Positions 41,868 through 50,324 of a stretch of 64,000 bases of DNA are shown in pieces. Both the position numbers and the translations under genes were made by a program. The notes under the pieces were generated by a model, which was given only the letters and a program-made list of their open reading frames with translations, was not told the DNA's origin and searched no databases. Position 1 is the stretch's first letter. Every line of letters begins with the position of its first letter. This DNA comes from Micromonospora yangpuensis. Lineage in GTDB: Bacteria > Actinomycetota > Actinomycetes > Mycobacteriales > Micromonosporaceae. The DNA is taken from positions 4,960,001 through 5,024,000 of the forward strand of contig NZ_FMIA01000002.1 of the NCBI RefSeq assembly GCF_900091615.1. Direction: 5' to 3'.

Positions 41868-42238
41868 ATCTGCTGCTGGACACGCACGTCGCGCTCTGGG
41901 CCAGCACCGGCGATGCGACCCTCGGCACCGAGTTGCCCGACCGACTACGCCACGAGCCGGACACCTTCCTCTCCCCGGTCACCCTGTTGGAGATCACCAT
42001 CAAACAGGGCGCCGGGAAGCTCGCCGGACCTCCCGACCTCGCGGAGCGGGTAAGAGACATGGGCTTCCGGGAAATCCCGGTGACCCACGCCCACGCCATC
42101 GCCGCCGGCCGCCTGCCATCGCATCACCGCGATCCCTTCGACCGCATGCTGGTGGCACAGGCAATCACCGAAGGGCTGACCCTCGCCTCCCGCGACGCGT
42201 CGATAGCGCTGTACGACGTGGACGTCCTCAAGGTGTGA
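41864..42238 (+). CDS. vapC: PIN-domain toxin VapC
   Basis: A 124-residue PIN toxin: MNLLLDTHVALWAS (metal-binding aspartate at residue 6), LSPVTLLEITIKQGAGKL (glutamate), HHRDPFDRMLVAQAITEGLTLAS (aspartate pair) and a terminal ALYDVDVLKV. It overlaps its antitoxin (ATGA). All expected acids are present, so the toxin should be active. Confidence 0.93.
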   Translation: MNLLLDTHVALWASTGDATLGTELPDRLRHEPDTFLSPVTLLEITIKQGAGKLAGPPDLAERVRDMGFREIPVTHAHAIAAGRLPSHHRDPFDRMLVAQAITEGLTLASRDASIALYDVDVLKV

Positions 42239-42365
42239 TCAGATCCGTTCCGGTGGGCCGGAGGTACCACCATGCGAACCACACCGCCACCGCCACGATC
42301 GCCGGCGAGCCGTTGCCGCTGCGCTTGCGCAGTTTTCGTGCGGGGTGAAAAGCCCGATAACGGAC

Positions 42366-42896
42366 CTACGAGTCTTCGAAGACGTCGTCGAGTACGAGTC
42401 TTGCCCGGCCGGGGACCTCCTCCTCGGGGAAGATCTCCGCGCACAGCGCGAGGACCTGCTCCGCGCTGCTCAACCCGAGGTGGTCAACCAGGAAGCGGAT
42501 GTCCTCCGCGTCCCGCCGCCGTGCGGCAAGCACCTTCATGGCCAGCAGATGCTCCGGAGATGCCGCCGACACCCGCAGGCCGGGGTGGTCGAAGACGCGC
42601 GGAGCCGTCGCATCGCCTCCCGGCGCGACATACGCACTCGCCTGCTCATTGAGCCACCAGTGCGGCAGGCCGAGTTCATCCGCTACCGCACGAGCCTCGT
42701 CAAGCACGATGCCATGAGGTTGGAACACCGCGTCGATGTCCCGAGTAGCCCGCCGCGCGTCGTAGGCCAACGCCATCGCCGCCCCGCCGAAGATGTAGAG
42801 GTCGGCGACCACACCTCGCCTCGCCAGCCGGTCCCCGAGCCGCCGGAAGGCATCCCCGATCGCCGTGCGGTCCAGCAGTGGATCATCGAGGCTCAC
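42366..42896 (-). CDS. DUF6036-type nucleotidyltransferase
   Basis: A 176-residue protein with the nucleotidyltransferase core YIFGGAAMALAYDARRATRDIDAVF, in which GG and the D-x-D pair are the catalytic features, then HLLAMKVLAARRRDAEDIRFLVDHL, typical of DUF6036/AbiEii-like enzymes. The GTG overlaps the stop of the upstream gene, so the two are co-translated. Relatives in bicistrons of this shape often behave as toxin-like parts of two-gene systems. Whether this pair does is inferred. Confidence 0.8.
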   Translation of the reverse strand: MSLDDPLLDRTAIGDAFRRLGDRLARRGVVADLYIFGGAAMALAYDARRATRDIDAVFQPHGIVLDEARAVADELGLPHWWLNEQASAYVAPGGDATAPRVFDHPGLRVSAASPEHLLAMKVLAARRRDAEDIRFLVDHLGLSSAEQVLALCAEIFPEEEVPGRARLVLDDVFEDS

Positions 42897-43285
42897 GCGA
42901 CGTTCAACTCCTGCGCCGACACGTACACGCCCCGGCGACGGAACGCTGCTGGCGCGTGTACCACCGCGTCGACCCGGGCCGCCCGGGTGTTGAAGGGGAA
43001 CCAGAACCGCCGCAACGACCGTGTCTCGACCCACGGCGGCGCACCCCGCCCGTCCTTGGCCGCCAAGTGCTCGGCCAGTGCCGCGAGGAACACATCCCAG
43101 TGCTCGTCACCGGTAGACGTTGGCTCCTGGTCCAGGAGACCGGCGCGCATCTCGGCTGGCTCCCAGCGGTACTCCTCAAGAAACTCCGCTACCAGCCGCC
43201 ATCGTCGCGTCTCGTCGGATCCCACGAGCAGAGCACCCAGGCGTGCCACCGTCAGTGGCTCGTACCTCGCAGCGCGGTTCCTCAT
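42893..43285 (-). CDS. Conserved hypothetical partner of the nucleotidyltransferase
   Basis: A 130-residue protein that I do not recognise. It begins MRNRAARYEPLTVARLGALL and has RRWRLVAEFLEEYRWEPAEMR, helical and charged, then PPWVETRSLRRFWFPFNTRAARVDAVVHAPAAF. ATG 43285 gives this start; GAGGGA is directly before it with little spacing, so initiation may be unusual. Its position directly before the nucleotidyltransferase, with overlap, suggests an antitoxin or substrate adaptor. Confidence 0.72.
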   Translation of the reverse strand: MRNRAARYEPLTVARLGALLVGSDETRRWRLVAEFLEEYRWEPAEMRAGLLDQEPTSTGDEHWDVFLAALAEHLAAKDGRGAPPWVETRSLRRFWFPFNTRAARVDAVVHAPAAFRRRGVYVSAQELNVA

Positions 43286-43402
43286 TCCCTCGACGCTAGT
43301 ACATCCAACGGCCGATCCGTGGCGAGCCACCGTCCGCGTCCGGCGGCCAGGCAGGACGCCGCTGGGCGACCCGGGTCGACTGGTCCGCGCGGAAGATCAA
43401 CG

Positions 43403-43479
43403 TGGTGGGGCGGGCGGGACTCGAACCCGCGACCGAGGGATTATGAGTCCCCTGCTCTAACCCGCTGAGCTACCGCCCC
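43403..43479 (-). tRNA. tRNA with CAT anticodon (elongator Met, or Ile2)
   Basis: The acceptor stem GGGGCGG pairs with CCGCCCC, and the D arm TAGCTCAG and T arm GGTTCGAGTCC are standard. The anticodon loop CTCATAA gives CAT. The 3' CCA is encoded. A CAT anticodon may be initiator, elongator Met or lysidine-modified Ile; this one lacks the initiator's mismatched first pair. It borders the toxin-antitoxin region. Confidence 0.92.
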
Positions 43480-43641
43480 GACAACGCGCGCCGGATATTA
43501 ACCCGCCCGGTCGATCGTCGGCCACCGGCGGTTCGGCCGGCCGGTGGGCTCCCGCCGGGCGGCGACCGCACGATGAGCAACGCGAGAATAACAGCGCGCA
43601 GCTGGTCCGGCGGTCCCACCCGCCGCCGGCCGGGGCCGGTC

Positions 43642-44880
43642 TCAGCCGTCCCGCAGGTCGGCCAGGATCGCCCCGGCGGCCCGCCAACCGCTGGCCAGGG
43701 CCCCCTGGATGGACGGGCTGTCCCGGTGGTCGCCGGCGACGTAGCGGCCGTCGCCGAGGCGTACCGGCTTGCGTAGGTGACCCTGGGGTGGTGCGGCGGC
43801 CGGCAGCGCGGCGGGGATCGACACGGTTTCCAGGTGGGCCCAGTCGGCGGTGGACCGGCCGTAGAGCCGGGTCAGTTCCGCCCGTACGGTCGGCTCGGGT
43901 GGGGCCGTCGGGCCGACCACCGAGGTGGCGACCAGGTGCCGTCCGGTGGGGGCGTACGTGGGGGCGGCCTGGCTCAGCACCACCGTGTTGGCTACCAGTT
44001 CCCGGCGGTCGCCGTCGACGAGCAGGATCGGCTCGGTAAGGGGCGGCTCGGTGGTGCTGTGGTAGTAGGTCGTGTAGGCGTGGGTGCGTACCCGGGGCAG
44101 GGCCGGCAGCAGGGTGGGAGCCGTGGCGGGGTCGACGGCGACCAGGACGGCCCGGCAGGTGATGTCGCCGGCCTGGGTGCGGACCCGGCCGGGGGCGACC
44201 TCGGCGACCGGGGTGTCGGTGGTGATCAGGTCGGCCGGCAGCGGCTCGGCGATGGTGCGCGGCAGCGCCTGCATGCCGTCGGCCGGCACGCCTACCCGGC
44301 CCCGGGCGAACGAGCGCAGCACCATGGCCAGCACGTGGCTGGAGGTTTCCAGGGCCCGGTCGATGAGGACGCCGGAGAGGAACGGGCGGAGCAGCTCCTC
44401 GATGATGGTGTCGGAGAGGCCGGCCCGGCGCAGGGCCGTCTCGGCGGTGGTCTCCGGGGCGGCCAGCAGCCGGGCGGGCGGGAGCGTGGCGCAGCCGGTG
44501 GCCAGGGCGGCGAAGCGGAGCCGGTCGGTCACCGAGCCGATGCCGGCCAGCGCGGTGCCGGGTGCGCCGGCCGGTTCGCGCAGCGGGTTGACCAGCCGGT
44601 GCAGGCGTTCGCCGCGGCGGACCAGCACCCCGGAGGTGAACCAGCCCAGTTGCAGCCGGTCGAGGTCGAGCAGGGTGCCGAGCTTCGGGTACGCGGTGTT
44701 GAGCACCTGGAAGCCCCGGTCCAGCAGGTAGCCGTCGACCCGGTCGGTGGCGACCCGGCCGCCGAGGCGGTCGGTGGCCTCCAGCAGCCGCCACGGCACC
44801 CCGGCCCGGTGCAGCCGGCGGGCGGCGGCCAGGCCGGCCAGGCCCCCGCCGACGATCACGACGTCGGTCTCAGCGAGCAT
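43642..44880 (-). CDS. FAD-dependent amine-oxidase/desaturase-like oxidoreductase
   Basis: A 412-residue flavoprotein. The N-terminal dinucleotide motif VVIVGGGLAGLAAARRL is followed by LLEATDRLGGRVATDRVDGYLLDRGFQVL, as in amine oxidases, phytoene desaturases and related enzymes. The C-terminal FAD end is VAGDHRDSPSIQGALASGWRAAGAIL. Its start lies 11 bases inside the end of the MMPL gene, so the two are coupled. It resembles uncharacterised actinobacterial oxidoreductases. A lipid or isoprenoid substrate is suggested only by the partner transporter. Confidence 0.85.
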   Translation of the reverse strand: MLAETDVVIVGGGLAGLAAARRLHRAGVPWRLLEATDRLGGRVATDRVDGYLLDRGFQVLNTAYPKLGTLLDLDRLQLGWFTSGVLVRRGERLHRLVNPLREPAGAPGTALAGIGSVTDRLRFAALATGCATLPPARLLAAPETTAETALRRAGLSDTIIEELLRPFLSGVLIDRALETSSHVLAMVLRSFARGRVGVPADGMQALPRTIAEPLPADLITTDTPVAEVAPGRVRTQAGDITCRAVLVAVDPATAPTLLPALPRVRTHAYTTYYHSTTEPPLTEPILLVDGDRRELVANTVVLSQAAPTYAPTGRHLVATSVVGPTAPPEPTVRAELTRLYGRSTADWAHLETVSIPAALPAAAPPQGHLRKPVRLGDGRYVAGDHRDSPSIQGALASGWRAAGAILADLRDG

Positions 44881-46987
44881 GCGTGTCCTCCCTCTGGTGC
44901 GTCCGGGCCAGCCGGCCGGGCCACCAGATGCGGGGCCCGATGTCGTACGCCAGTGCCGGGACCAGCAGCGAGCGTACGACGATGGTGTCGATCAGTACCC
45001 CGATGGCGACCGCGACACCCAATTCGACAAGGACCACCAACGGGAGTACGGCCAGCGCGGAGAAGGTGGCGGCGAGCACCACCCCGGCGGAGGTGATCAC
45101 GCCACCGGTGACGACCAGCCCGTGCAGCACCCCGGAGCGGGTGCCCCGCCGGACGGACTCCTGCCGGACCCGGCTCATCAGGAAGATGTTGTAGTCGATG
45201 CCGAGCGCGACCAGGAAGACGAAGGCGAAGAGCGGGAACGAGGCGTCCACCCCGGGAAAGTCGAACAGGTACCGGAAGACCAGCGCGCAGAGGCCGAGGG
45301 TGGCCGCGTAGGAGAGCACCACGGTGGCGATCAGCAGCAGCGGGGCGACCAGGGCGCGCAGCAGCAGGGCGAGGATGACGGCGATCACCGCCAGCACCAC
45401 CGGGATGATCACGTTGCGGTCCCGGGTGGCGGCGTCGGCGGTGTCCACGTTGATCGCGGTGTACCCGCCGACCACGGCGTCGGCCCCGGGCACGGCGTGT
45501 ACGGCCACCCGCAGGTCCCGTACGGTCCGCTCGGCGCCGTCGCTGTCCGGTGGGTCGGTCAGGGTGGCCGCCAGCTCCACCCGGCCGTCGACCACCTTCG
45601 GTGGGGCGTCGCCCTGCGGTGGGCCGGCCGGGTTGCCGGTGACCGGCGCGACGGCGGCCACCCCGGGTACGCCCCGGGCCACCTCGGTCACCCGCTGCGC
45701 GCTGGACGCGGTGACGAAGATGGTGGCCGGGCTGCCGGTGCTGCCCGGGTAGTGCCGGGCGATCGCCTCCTGGCCGGCTACCGAGTCGGTGCGGTCGGTG
45801 AAGAGCTGGCTCTGGCCGAGCGCGGTCGCGCCGAGCTGGGTGAGTCCGATGGCGAGCAGGGCCAGCACCACGGTGGTGACCAGCCAGACCGGCCGGGCGC
45901 GGCGGGCCACGAAGCCGGCGACGCGCTGCCAGAACGGGTGTTCGGCCTGCGGTTCGGCCCGGTCGACGCGGGGGCGGCGGGGCCAGAACACCCAGCGTCC
46001 GCCGAGCACCAGCAGGGCGGGCAGGAAGGTGAGCATCACCAGCAGGGTGGCGGCGATGCCGATGGCGGCGACCGGGCCGAGCGACCGGTTGGAGTTGAGG
46101 CTGGACAGCAGCAGGCAGAGCAGGCTGGCGATGGTGGTGCCGCCGGAGGCGACGATCGCGGGGGCGGCGCCCCGCCAGGCGGTACGCATCGCGTCGGCGG
46201 GGCGCGCGTGCCGGTGCAGCTCCTCCCGGTACCGGGCGATGATCAGCAGCGCGTAGTCGGTGCCCGCGCCGAAGACCAGCACGGTGAGGATGCCCTGGGC
46301 CTGCCCGTTGAGTTTGACCACGTCGGCGTCGGCGAGCAGGTAGACGAAGACGGCGGCGAGGGCGAAGGACATCCCGGCGGCCAGCAGCGGGGCGATCCAG
46401 AGCACCGGGCTGCGGTAGACCACCAGCAGGATGACCAGGACCACGCAGAGGGTGACCACCAGCAGGGTGCCGTCGATGGCGGAGAAGACCTCGATCAGGT
46501 CGGCCAGCAGCCCGGCCGGGCCGGCCACGTGCACGGCGAGCCCGTCGGTGCCGGTGCCGGTGATGGTGCGCAGCTCGTCGACGACGGTGCCGATCCGCTC
46601 CCCCTCGGCCTCGTCGATCGGCACGACCACCTGCAACGCCTGACCGTCCTGGCTGGGGATCGGTGGCGGCAGCGGGGTGACCACCCCGGGTACCCGGGCG
46701 AACCGGGCGGCGTCGGCGGCGGCCCGTTGCCGGTCGGCCTCGGTGATCCCGGCGGCGCGTTCGTAGACCACCAGGGCGGGGGTGGTCCGCCGGTCGACGA
46801 ACTGCGCGCTGAGGTCCTCGGCCCGGGTGGCCTCGGCGGCGGCGGGCAGGAAGGAGGCGTTGTCGTTGGTCGCCACGTCGCCGAGGCGGCCCGCGTACGG
46901 CCCGGCGACAGCGCCGACGATCAGCCAGCCGAGCACGACGACCACCGCGATCAGGGTGGTCGGGCTGCGGCCCCGGGCACCGGCCAT
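44870..46987 (-). CDS. MMPL/RND-family transporter
   Basis: A 705-residue membrane protein built of two repeated halves: one hydrophobic helix (TTLIAVVVVLGWLIVGAVAG), a large outside loop, then five or so helices, and the same again. The motif FGAGTDYALLIIARYREEL and its second-half counterpart ALGIDYNIFLMSRVRQE contain the proton-relay DY pairs seen in MmpL proteins. ATG 46987 has GGGAG eight bases upstream; longer frames extend into upstream DNA. It probably exports a lipid or amphipathic compound. Confidence 0.9.
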   Translation of the reverse strand: MAGARGRSPTTLIAVVVVLGWLIVGAVAGPYAGRLGDVATNDNASFLPAAAEATRAEDLSAQFVDRRTTPALVVYERAAGITEADRQRAAADAARFARVPGVVTPLPPPIPSQDGQALQVVVPIDEAEGERIGTVVDELRTITGTGTDGLAVHVAGPAGLLADLIEVFSAIDGTLLVVTLCVVLVILLVVYRSPVLWIAPLLAAGMSFALAAVFVYLLADADVVKLNGQAQGILTVLVFGAGTDYALLIIARYREELHRHARPADAMRTAWRGAAPAIVASGGTTIASLLCLLLSSLNSNRSLGPVAAIGIAATLLVMLTFLPALLVLGGRWVFWPRRPRVDRAEPQAEHPFWQRVAGFVARRARPVWLVTTVVLALLAIGLTQLGATALGQSQLFTDRTDSVAGQEAIARHYPGSTGSPATIFVTASSAQRVTEVARGVPGVAAVAPVTGNPAGPPQGDAPPKVVDGRVELAATLTDPPDSDGAERTVRDLRVAVHAVPGADAVVGGYTAINVDTADAATRDRNVIIPVVLAVIAVILALLLRALVAPLLLIATVVLSYAATLGLCALVFRYLFDFPGVDASFPLFAFVFLVALGIDYNIFLMSRVRQESVRRGTRSGVLHGLVVTGGVITSAGVVLAATFSALAVLPLVVLVELGVAVAIGVLIDTIVVRSLLVPALAYDIGPRIWWPGRLARTHQREDTHAR

Positions 46988-47110
46988 GCCATCTGCTCCC
47001 ACGGGTCCGACGCGGTGGGCGTCCCAGTAGACGCCGCTCATCCTGCCGGGCGACCGGGCGCTACGGGGGCGAAACCAGGCAGAGCGGGCCCGATCGGGGA
47101 CGGGAAACGA

Positions 47111-47141
47111 CGATGCCCGTCGGCATGGCCGACGGGCATCG
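47111..47141 (-). terminator. Terminator downstream of tRNA-Asn
   Basis: CGATGCCCGTCGGC pairs perfectly with GCCGACGGGCATCG around a three-base loop, giving a 14-pair stem. It starts eight bases after the tRNA's CCA end on the minus strand and separates the tRNA from the MMPL gene. Confidence 0.85.
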
Positions 47142-47148
47142 GGTGCGG

Positions 47149-47224
47149 TGGCTCCCCCGTTTGGACTCGAACCAAAAACCTGCCGGTTAACAGCCGGCTG
47201 CTCTGCCAATTGAGCTACGGGGGA
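47149..47224 (-). tRNA. tRNA-Asn (anticodon GTT)
   Basis: The acceptor stem TCCCCCG pairs with CGGGGGA, the D arm is TAGCTCAATTGG, the anticodon stem GCCGG/CCGGC holds the loop CTGTTAA with GTT, and the T arm contains GGTTCGAGTCC. CCA is encoded. All four arms fold normally. Confidence 0.95.
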
Positions 47225-47357
47225 CCGTAGTGCGTCCGGCCCCGGATGTCTCCGGCACCGTGCGACGGCACAAGAGTACAGGACTTCGCCCGGTCGTGGT
47301 GGTGGGGGTTGGCGCGCGGCGGGCACCGCCGGAGCACCCGGGAAAGCAGACAAATCA

Positions 47358-47397
47358 CCATCCCCGCCTCCGGATGCTTGAGTCCGGTGGAGGATGG
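47358..47397 (+). promoter_or_regulatory. Hairpin and possible promoter before the YtxH-like gene
   Basis: CCATCC and CTCCGGA pair with TCCGG, GGAG and GGATGG, forming an interrupted stem. TTGAGT at 47378 with TAGTTA near 47399 could be a weak promoter. The rest of the 47225-47495 spacer shows nothing else. Confidence 0.3.
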
Positions 47398-47495
47398 GTA
47401 GTTAGCTGCCAACAGAGGACGTAGGCGCGAAAGGGTCGCCACCGGGGCGGGGTCGTAGCACCGGGGTGACGGCGTCAGGTACGAAAGGAGCCGCC

Positions 47496-47894
47496 ATGCG
47501 CGGAAAGATCATGTTCCTTGGCGGGCTGGCTGCGGGATTCGTCCTGGGCGCCCGTGCAGGCCGGGAGAAGTACGAGGAGCTGGTCGTGCAGGGCCGCAAG
47601 GTGCTCGACCACCCGACCGTGCAGGAGGCGGCGGGCGTCGCGCAGGCCCAGGCGAACCGGCTCTACGCCGAGGGCAAGGACAAGCTCGGCCACTCGAAGC
47701 TGGGTGAGAAGCTCTCCACCAACGGCAGCAAGCAGGAGCTGACCGCCGCGGACGACGCGTTCGCCGGGAAGCCGGCCACGCCGGCCACCGTCGGCGCCAA
47801 GACCGGCACCGGGGCGTCGTCGGCCTCGACCAGCAGCACCACCACCGCCCGGAGCAAGACCCCGGGTACGCCTACCAACGGCAGCACCATCTGA
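47496..47894 (+). CDS. YtxH-like membrane-associated protein
   Basis: A 132-residue protein. MRGKIMFLGGLAAGFVLGARAGREKYEEL is a YtxH-type start: one glycine-rich membrane segment followed by a charged amphipathic helix (VQEAAGVAQAQANRLYAEGKDKLGHSKLGEKL). The C-terminal 60 residues are low-complexity Ala/Thr/Ser and probably unfolded. AAAGGAG precedes the ATG. Relatives are small stress-related or envelope proteins with no defined activity. Confidence 0.82.
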   Translation: MRGKIMFLGGLAAGFVLGARAGREKYEELVVQGRKVLDHPTVQEAAGVAQAQANRLYAEGKDKLGHSKLGEKLSTNGSKQELTAADDAFAGKPATPATVGAKTGTGASSASTSSTTTARSKTPGTPTNGSTI

Positions 47895-47907
47895 CGTACG
47901 CGTGACA

Positions 47908-47939
47908 ACGGGCCGGTCGCCGCGAGGCGACCGGCCCGT
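47908..47939. terminator. Bidirectional terminator
   Basis: ACGGGCCGGTCGCC pairs perfectly with GGCGACCGGCCCGT around a four-base loop (14-pair stem). It lies between two converging genes, the YtxH-like gene and the isomerase gene, so it can end both. Confidence 0.87.
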
Positions 47940-47968
47940 CTCGTCGTACCCGGCTAGGTTCTAGCTGT

Positions 47969-48976
47969 TCAGTCCTTGCTGCTGAACGCGGCGTCGAAGG
48001 CCGCCGACGGGGCGTCGAAGGCCAGCCGGCGGACGAACTGCAGCGCCTCGGGGGCACCGACCAGGCGGTCCATCCCGGCGTCCTCCCACTCCACCGAGAT
48101 CGGGCCGGTGTAGCCGATCGCGTTCAGCGCCCGGAAGCAGTCCTCCCACGGCACGTCACCGTGTCCGGTGGAGACGAAGTCCCAGCCGCGCCGCAGGTCC
48201 GCCCAGGGCAGGTGGGAGGCGAGCCGGCCGCGCCGCCCGTCGCCGGTGCGCACCTTGGCGTCCTTGCAGTCGACGTGGTAGATCCGGTCGGCGAAGTCGA
48301 AGATGAAGTTCACCGGGTCCAGCTCCTGCCACACGAAGTGCGACGGGTCCCAGTTGAGCCCGAACGCCGGCCGGTGGTCGATCGCCTCCAGGGTGCGCTT
48401 GGTGGTGTAGTAGTCGTACGCGATCTCGCTCGGGTGCACCTCGTGGGCGAAGCGGACGCCCACGGAGTCGAAGACGTCGAGGATCGGGTTCCACCGGTCG
48501 GCGAAGTCCTGGTAGCCGCGCTCGATCATGGCCGGCGGCACCGGCGGGAACATCGCCAGGGTGTGCCAGATCGACGAGCCGGTGAAGCCGACGACGGTCT
48601 GCACACCCAGCTTCGCCGCCGCCCGCGCAGTGTCCTTGATCTCCTCGGCGGCCCGCTGCCGGACCCCCTCGGCCTCGCCGTCGCCCCAGATCCGCGCCGG
48701 CAGGATGTCCTGGTGGCGCTCGTCGATCGGGTGGTCGCAGACGGCCTGCCCGACCAGGTGGTTGGAGATCGTGAAGACCTGGAGGTTGTACTTGGCCAGG
48801 GTCTCCTTCTTGCGCTCGACGTACGAGTCGTCGGCGAGGGCCTTGTCGACCTCGAAGTGGTCGCCCCAGCAGGCGATCTCCAGGCCGTCGTAGCCCCACT
48901 CGGAGGCGAGCCGGCAGACCTCCTCGAAGGGCAGGTCGGCCCACTGGCCGGTGAAGAGCGTGATGGGTCGCGCCAT
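47969..48976 (-). CDS. Sugar phosphate isomerase/epimerase (xylose-isomerase-like TIM barrel)
   Basis: A 335-residue AP-endonuclease-2-fold protein. [39 protein letters not shown] is the usual N-terminus; the metal site is built by [32 protein letters not shown] and [13 protein letters not shown]. It closely resembles the IolE/IolH-like isomerases. GAAGGA lies before the ATG. It is separated from the next operon by 280 bases. An inositol or sugar substrate is likely given the neighbourhood. Confidence 0.88.
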   Translation of the reverse strand: MARPITLFTGQWADLPFEEVCRLASEWGYDGLEIACWGDHFEVDKALADDSYVERKKETLAKYNLQVFTISNHLVGQAVCDHPIDERHQDILPARIWGDGEAEGVRQRAAEEIKDTARAAAKLGVQTVVGFTGSSIWHTLAMFPPVPPAMIERGYQDFADRWNPILDVFDSVGVRFAHEVHPSEIAYDYYTTKRTLEAIDHRPAFGLNWDPSHFVWQELDPVNFIFDFADRIYHVDCKDAKVRTGDGRRGRLASHLPWADLRRGWDFVSTGHGDVPWEDCFRALNAIGYTGPISVEWEDAGMDRLVGAPEALQFVRRLAFDAPSAAFDAAFSSKD

Positions 48977-49256
48977 GTGTCCTTCTCCCCTGTCTGGTGA
49001 TGGGGGATTCCCTGGGCGGACCGGGGCGAGGGTGGAACGGGCCGGGCCGTACCGCCGGCGACCCGCACGGAGCCGCCGGTGGGTGCCACACGCACCTGGG
49101 CCCGACGGGTTGCGCCTCCCGCCGGGTCACCGGCCACCTGCACGGTCGCCGCCCTCACTCTAGGGCCCCGCGCGCGGGTTACGGAAGGCCGCTTCGCGTT
49201 CCCCGACACCGCCGGCCGGGACCGGGTGGCTCAGCGACACCGCCGGCGCGGACGGC

Positions 49257-50324
49257 TCAGTGCTGGCGGTCCACCGCGTGCTCGGCCAGGGCGGCCAGCG
49301 CCGCGCGGGCCTCCGGCCGGACCGGGGCGGCGGCCAGGGCGGTCAGCGCCGCGTCGGTGCGTACCCGGATCATCTGTTCGATCTTCTCGCGGGCGCCGGT
49401 GGCCTCGATGATCTCGCGCAGCTCGGTGGCGCCCGCGGTGTCCAGGTCCGGGTTGCCGAAGAGTTCCCGCAGCCGGGCGCTCTGCGCCCGGTCGGCGACG
49501 CTGCGGGCCAACGCCATCATCACGGTGGGCTTGCCCTCGCGCAGGTCGTCCAGGATCGACTTGCCGGTCACCGACGGGTCACCGAACACCCCGAGCACGT
49601 CGTCGCGCAGCTGGAACGCGTCACCCAACGGGTCGCCGAAGTCGGCGAGCGCGGCCACCAGGTCCGGCCCGGCGGCAGCCAGGGTCGCACCGATCTGCAA
49701 CGGCCGGGTCACCGTGTACCGGGCGGCCTTCATCCGGATCACCGTCAGGGCGCTGGCCACCGAGCCGTCGCCGACCCCGGAGACCAGGTCGAGGTACTCC
49801 CCCGCGATCACCTCGGTCCGCATCAGGGCGAACATCGTGTACCCCCGGTGCACCTGCTCGACGCCCAGCCCGCACTCGTGGAACATCTGGTCCGACCAGG
49901 CCGCGCAGAGGTCACCGCAGAGCAGGGCGGTGTTGCGGCCGTACGCCTCCGGGTCGCCGCGCCACGACGACCGGGCATGCAGGTCGGCGAAGAGCCGGTG
50001 CACCGACGGCTCACCGCGCCGCCGGTCGCTGCCGTCCAGGATGTCGTCGTGGATCAGGGCGAAGGCGTGGAACAGCTCCAGCGCCGCCGCCGCCACCACG
50101 ATCTCGTCGCCGTCGTCACCGCCGGCCGCCCGCCAACCCCAGTAGCAGAACAGCGGCCGGACCCGTTTGCCGCCGGCCAGCACGAACCGCTGCAACGCGG
50201 TGAACACGCCCCGGGGTGCGCCGTCGGGCCACTCGGGGCCCTGGCGTTCCAGGAAGGCGGCCAGCTCGGCGTCGACCCGGGCCCGTAACTGCCCCGCGTC
50301 GGTGGCCGGCACGGTCACCGTCAC
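49257..50324 (-). CDS. Polyprenyl (geranylgeranyl-type) diphosphate synthase
   Basis: A 355-residue trans-prenyl diphosphate synthase. It has LAGGKRVRPLFCYWGWRAAGG, the first aspartate-rich motif DDILDGSDRRRG (about residues 93-104) and the second, FQLRDDVLGVFGDPSVTGKSILDDLREGKPTVMM. Phe or Ala residues upstream of the first motif influence chain length, but cannot be judged here. GTG overlaps the EboF-like gene stop by four bases. It probably supplies a prenyl diphosphate to the UbiA-type enzyme of the same operon. Confidence 0.9.
   Translation of the reverse strand: MTVTVPATDAGQLRARVDAELAAFLERQGPEWPDGAPRGVFTALQRFVLAGGKRVRPLFCYWGWRAAGGDDGDEIVVAAAALELFHAFALIHDDILDGSDRRRGEPSVHRLFADLHARSSWRGDPEAYGRNTALLCGDLCAAWSDQMFHECGLGVEQVHRGYTMFALMRTEVIAGEYLDLVSGVGDGSVASALTVIRMKAARYTVTRPLQIGATLAAAGPDLVAALADFGDPLGDAFQLRDDVLGVFGDPSVTGKSILDDLREGKPTVMMALARSVADRAQSARLRELFGNPDLDTAGATELREIIEATGAREKIEQMIRVRTDAALTALAAAPVRPEARAALAALAEHAVDRQH

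Noticed and set aside
34800..43500. Complete integrative element with attachment repeats
   Set aside because: No integrase, excisionase or repeated tRNA 3' end was found. An island origin remains an inference from content and relics.
44747..47230. An 827-residue open frame on the plus strand
   Set aside because: It is antisense to the MMPL transporter gene; long runs of G, Q, E and D without domains mark it as a shadow.
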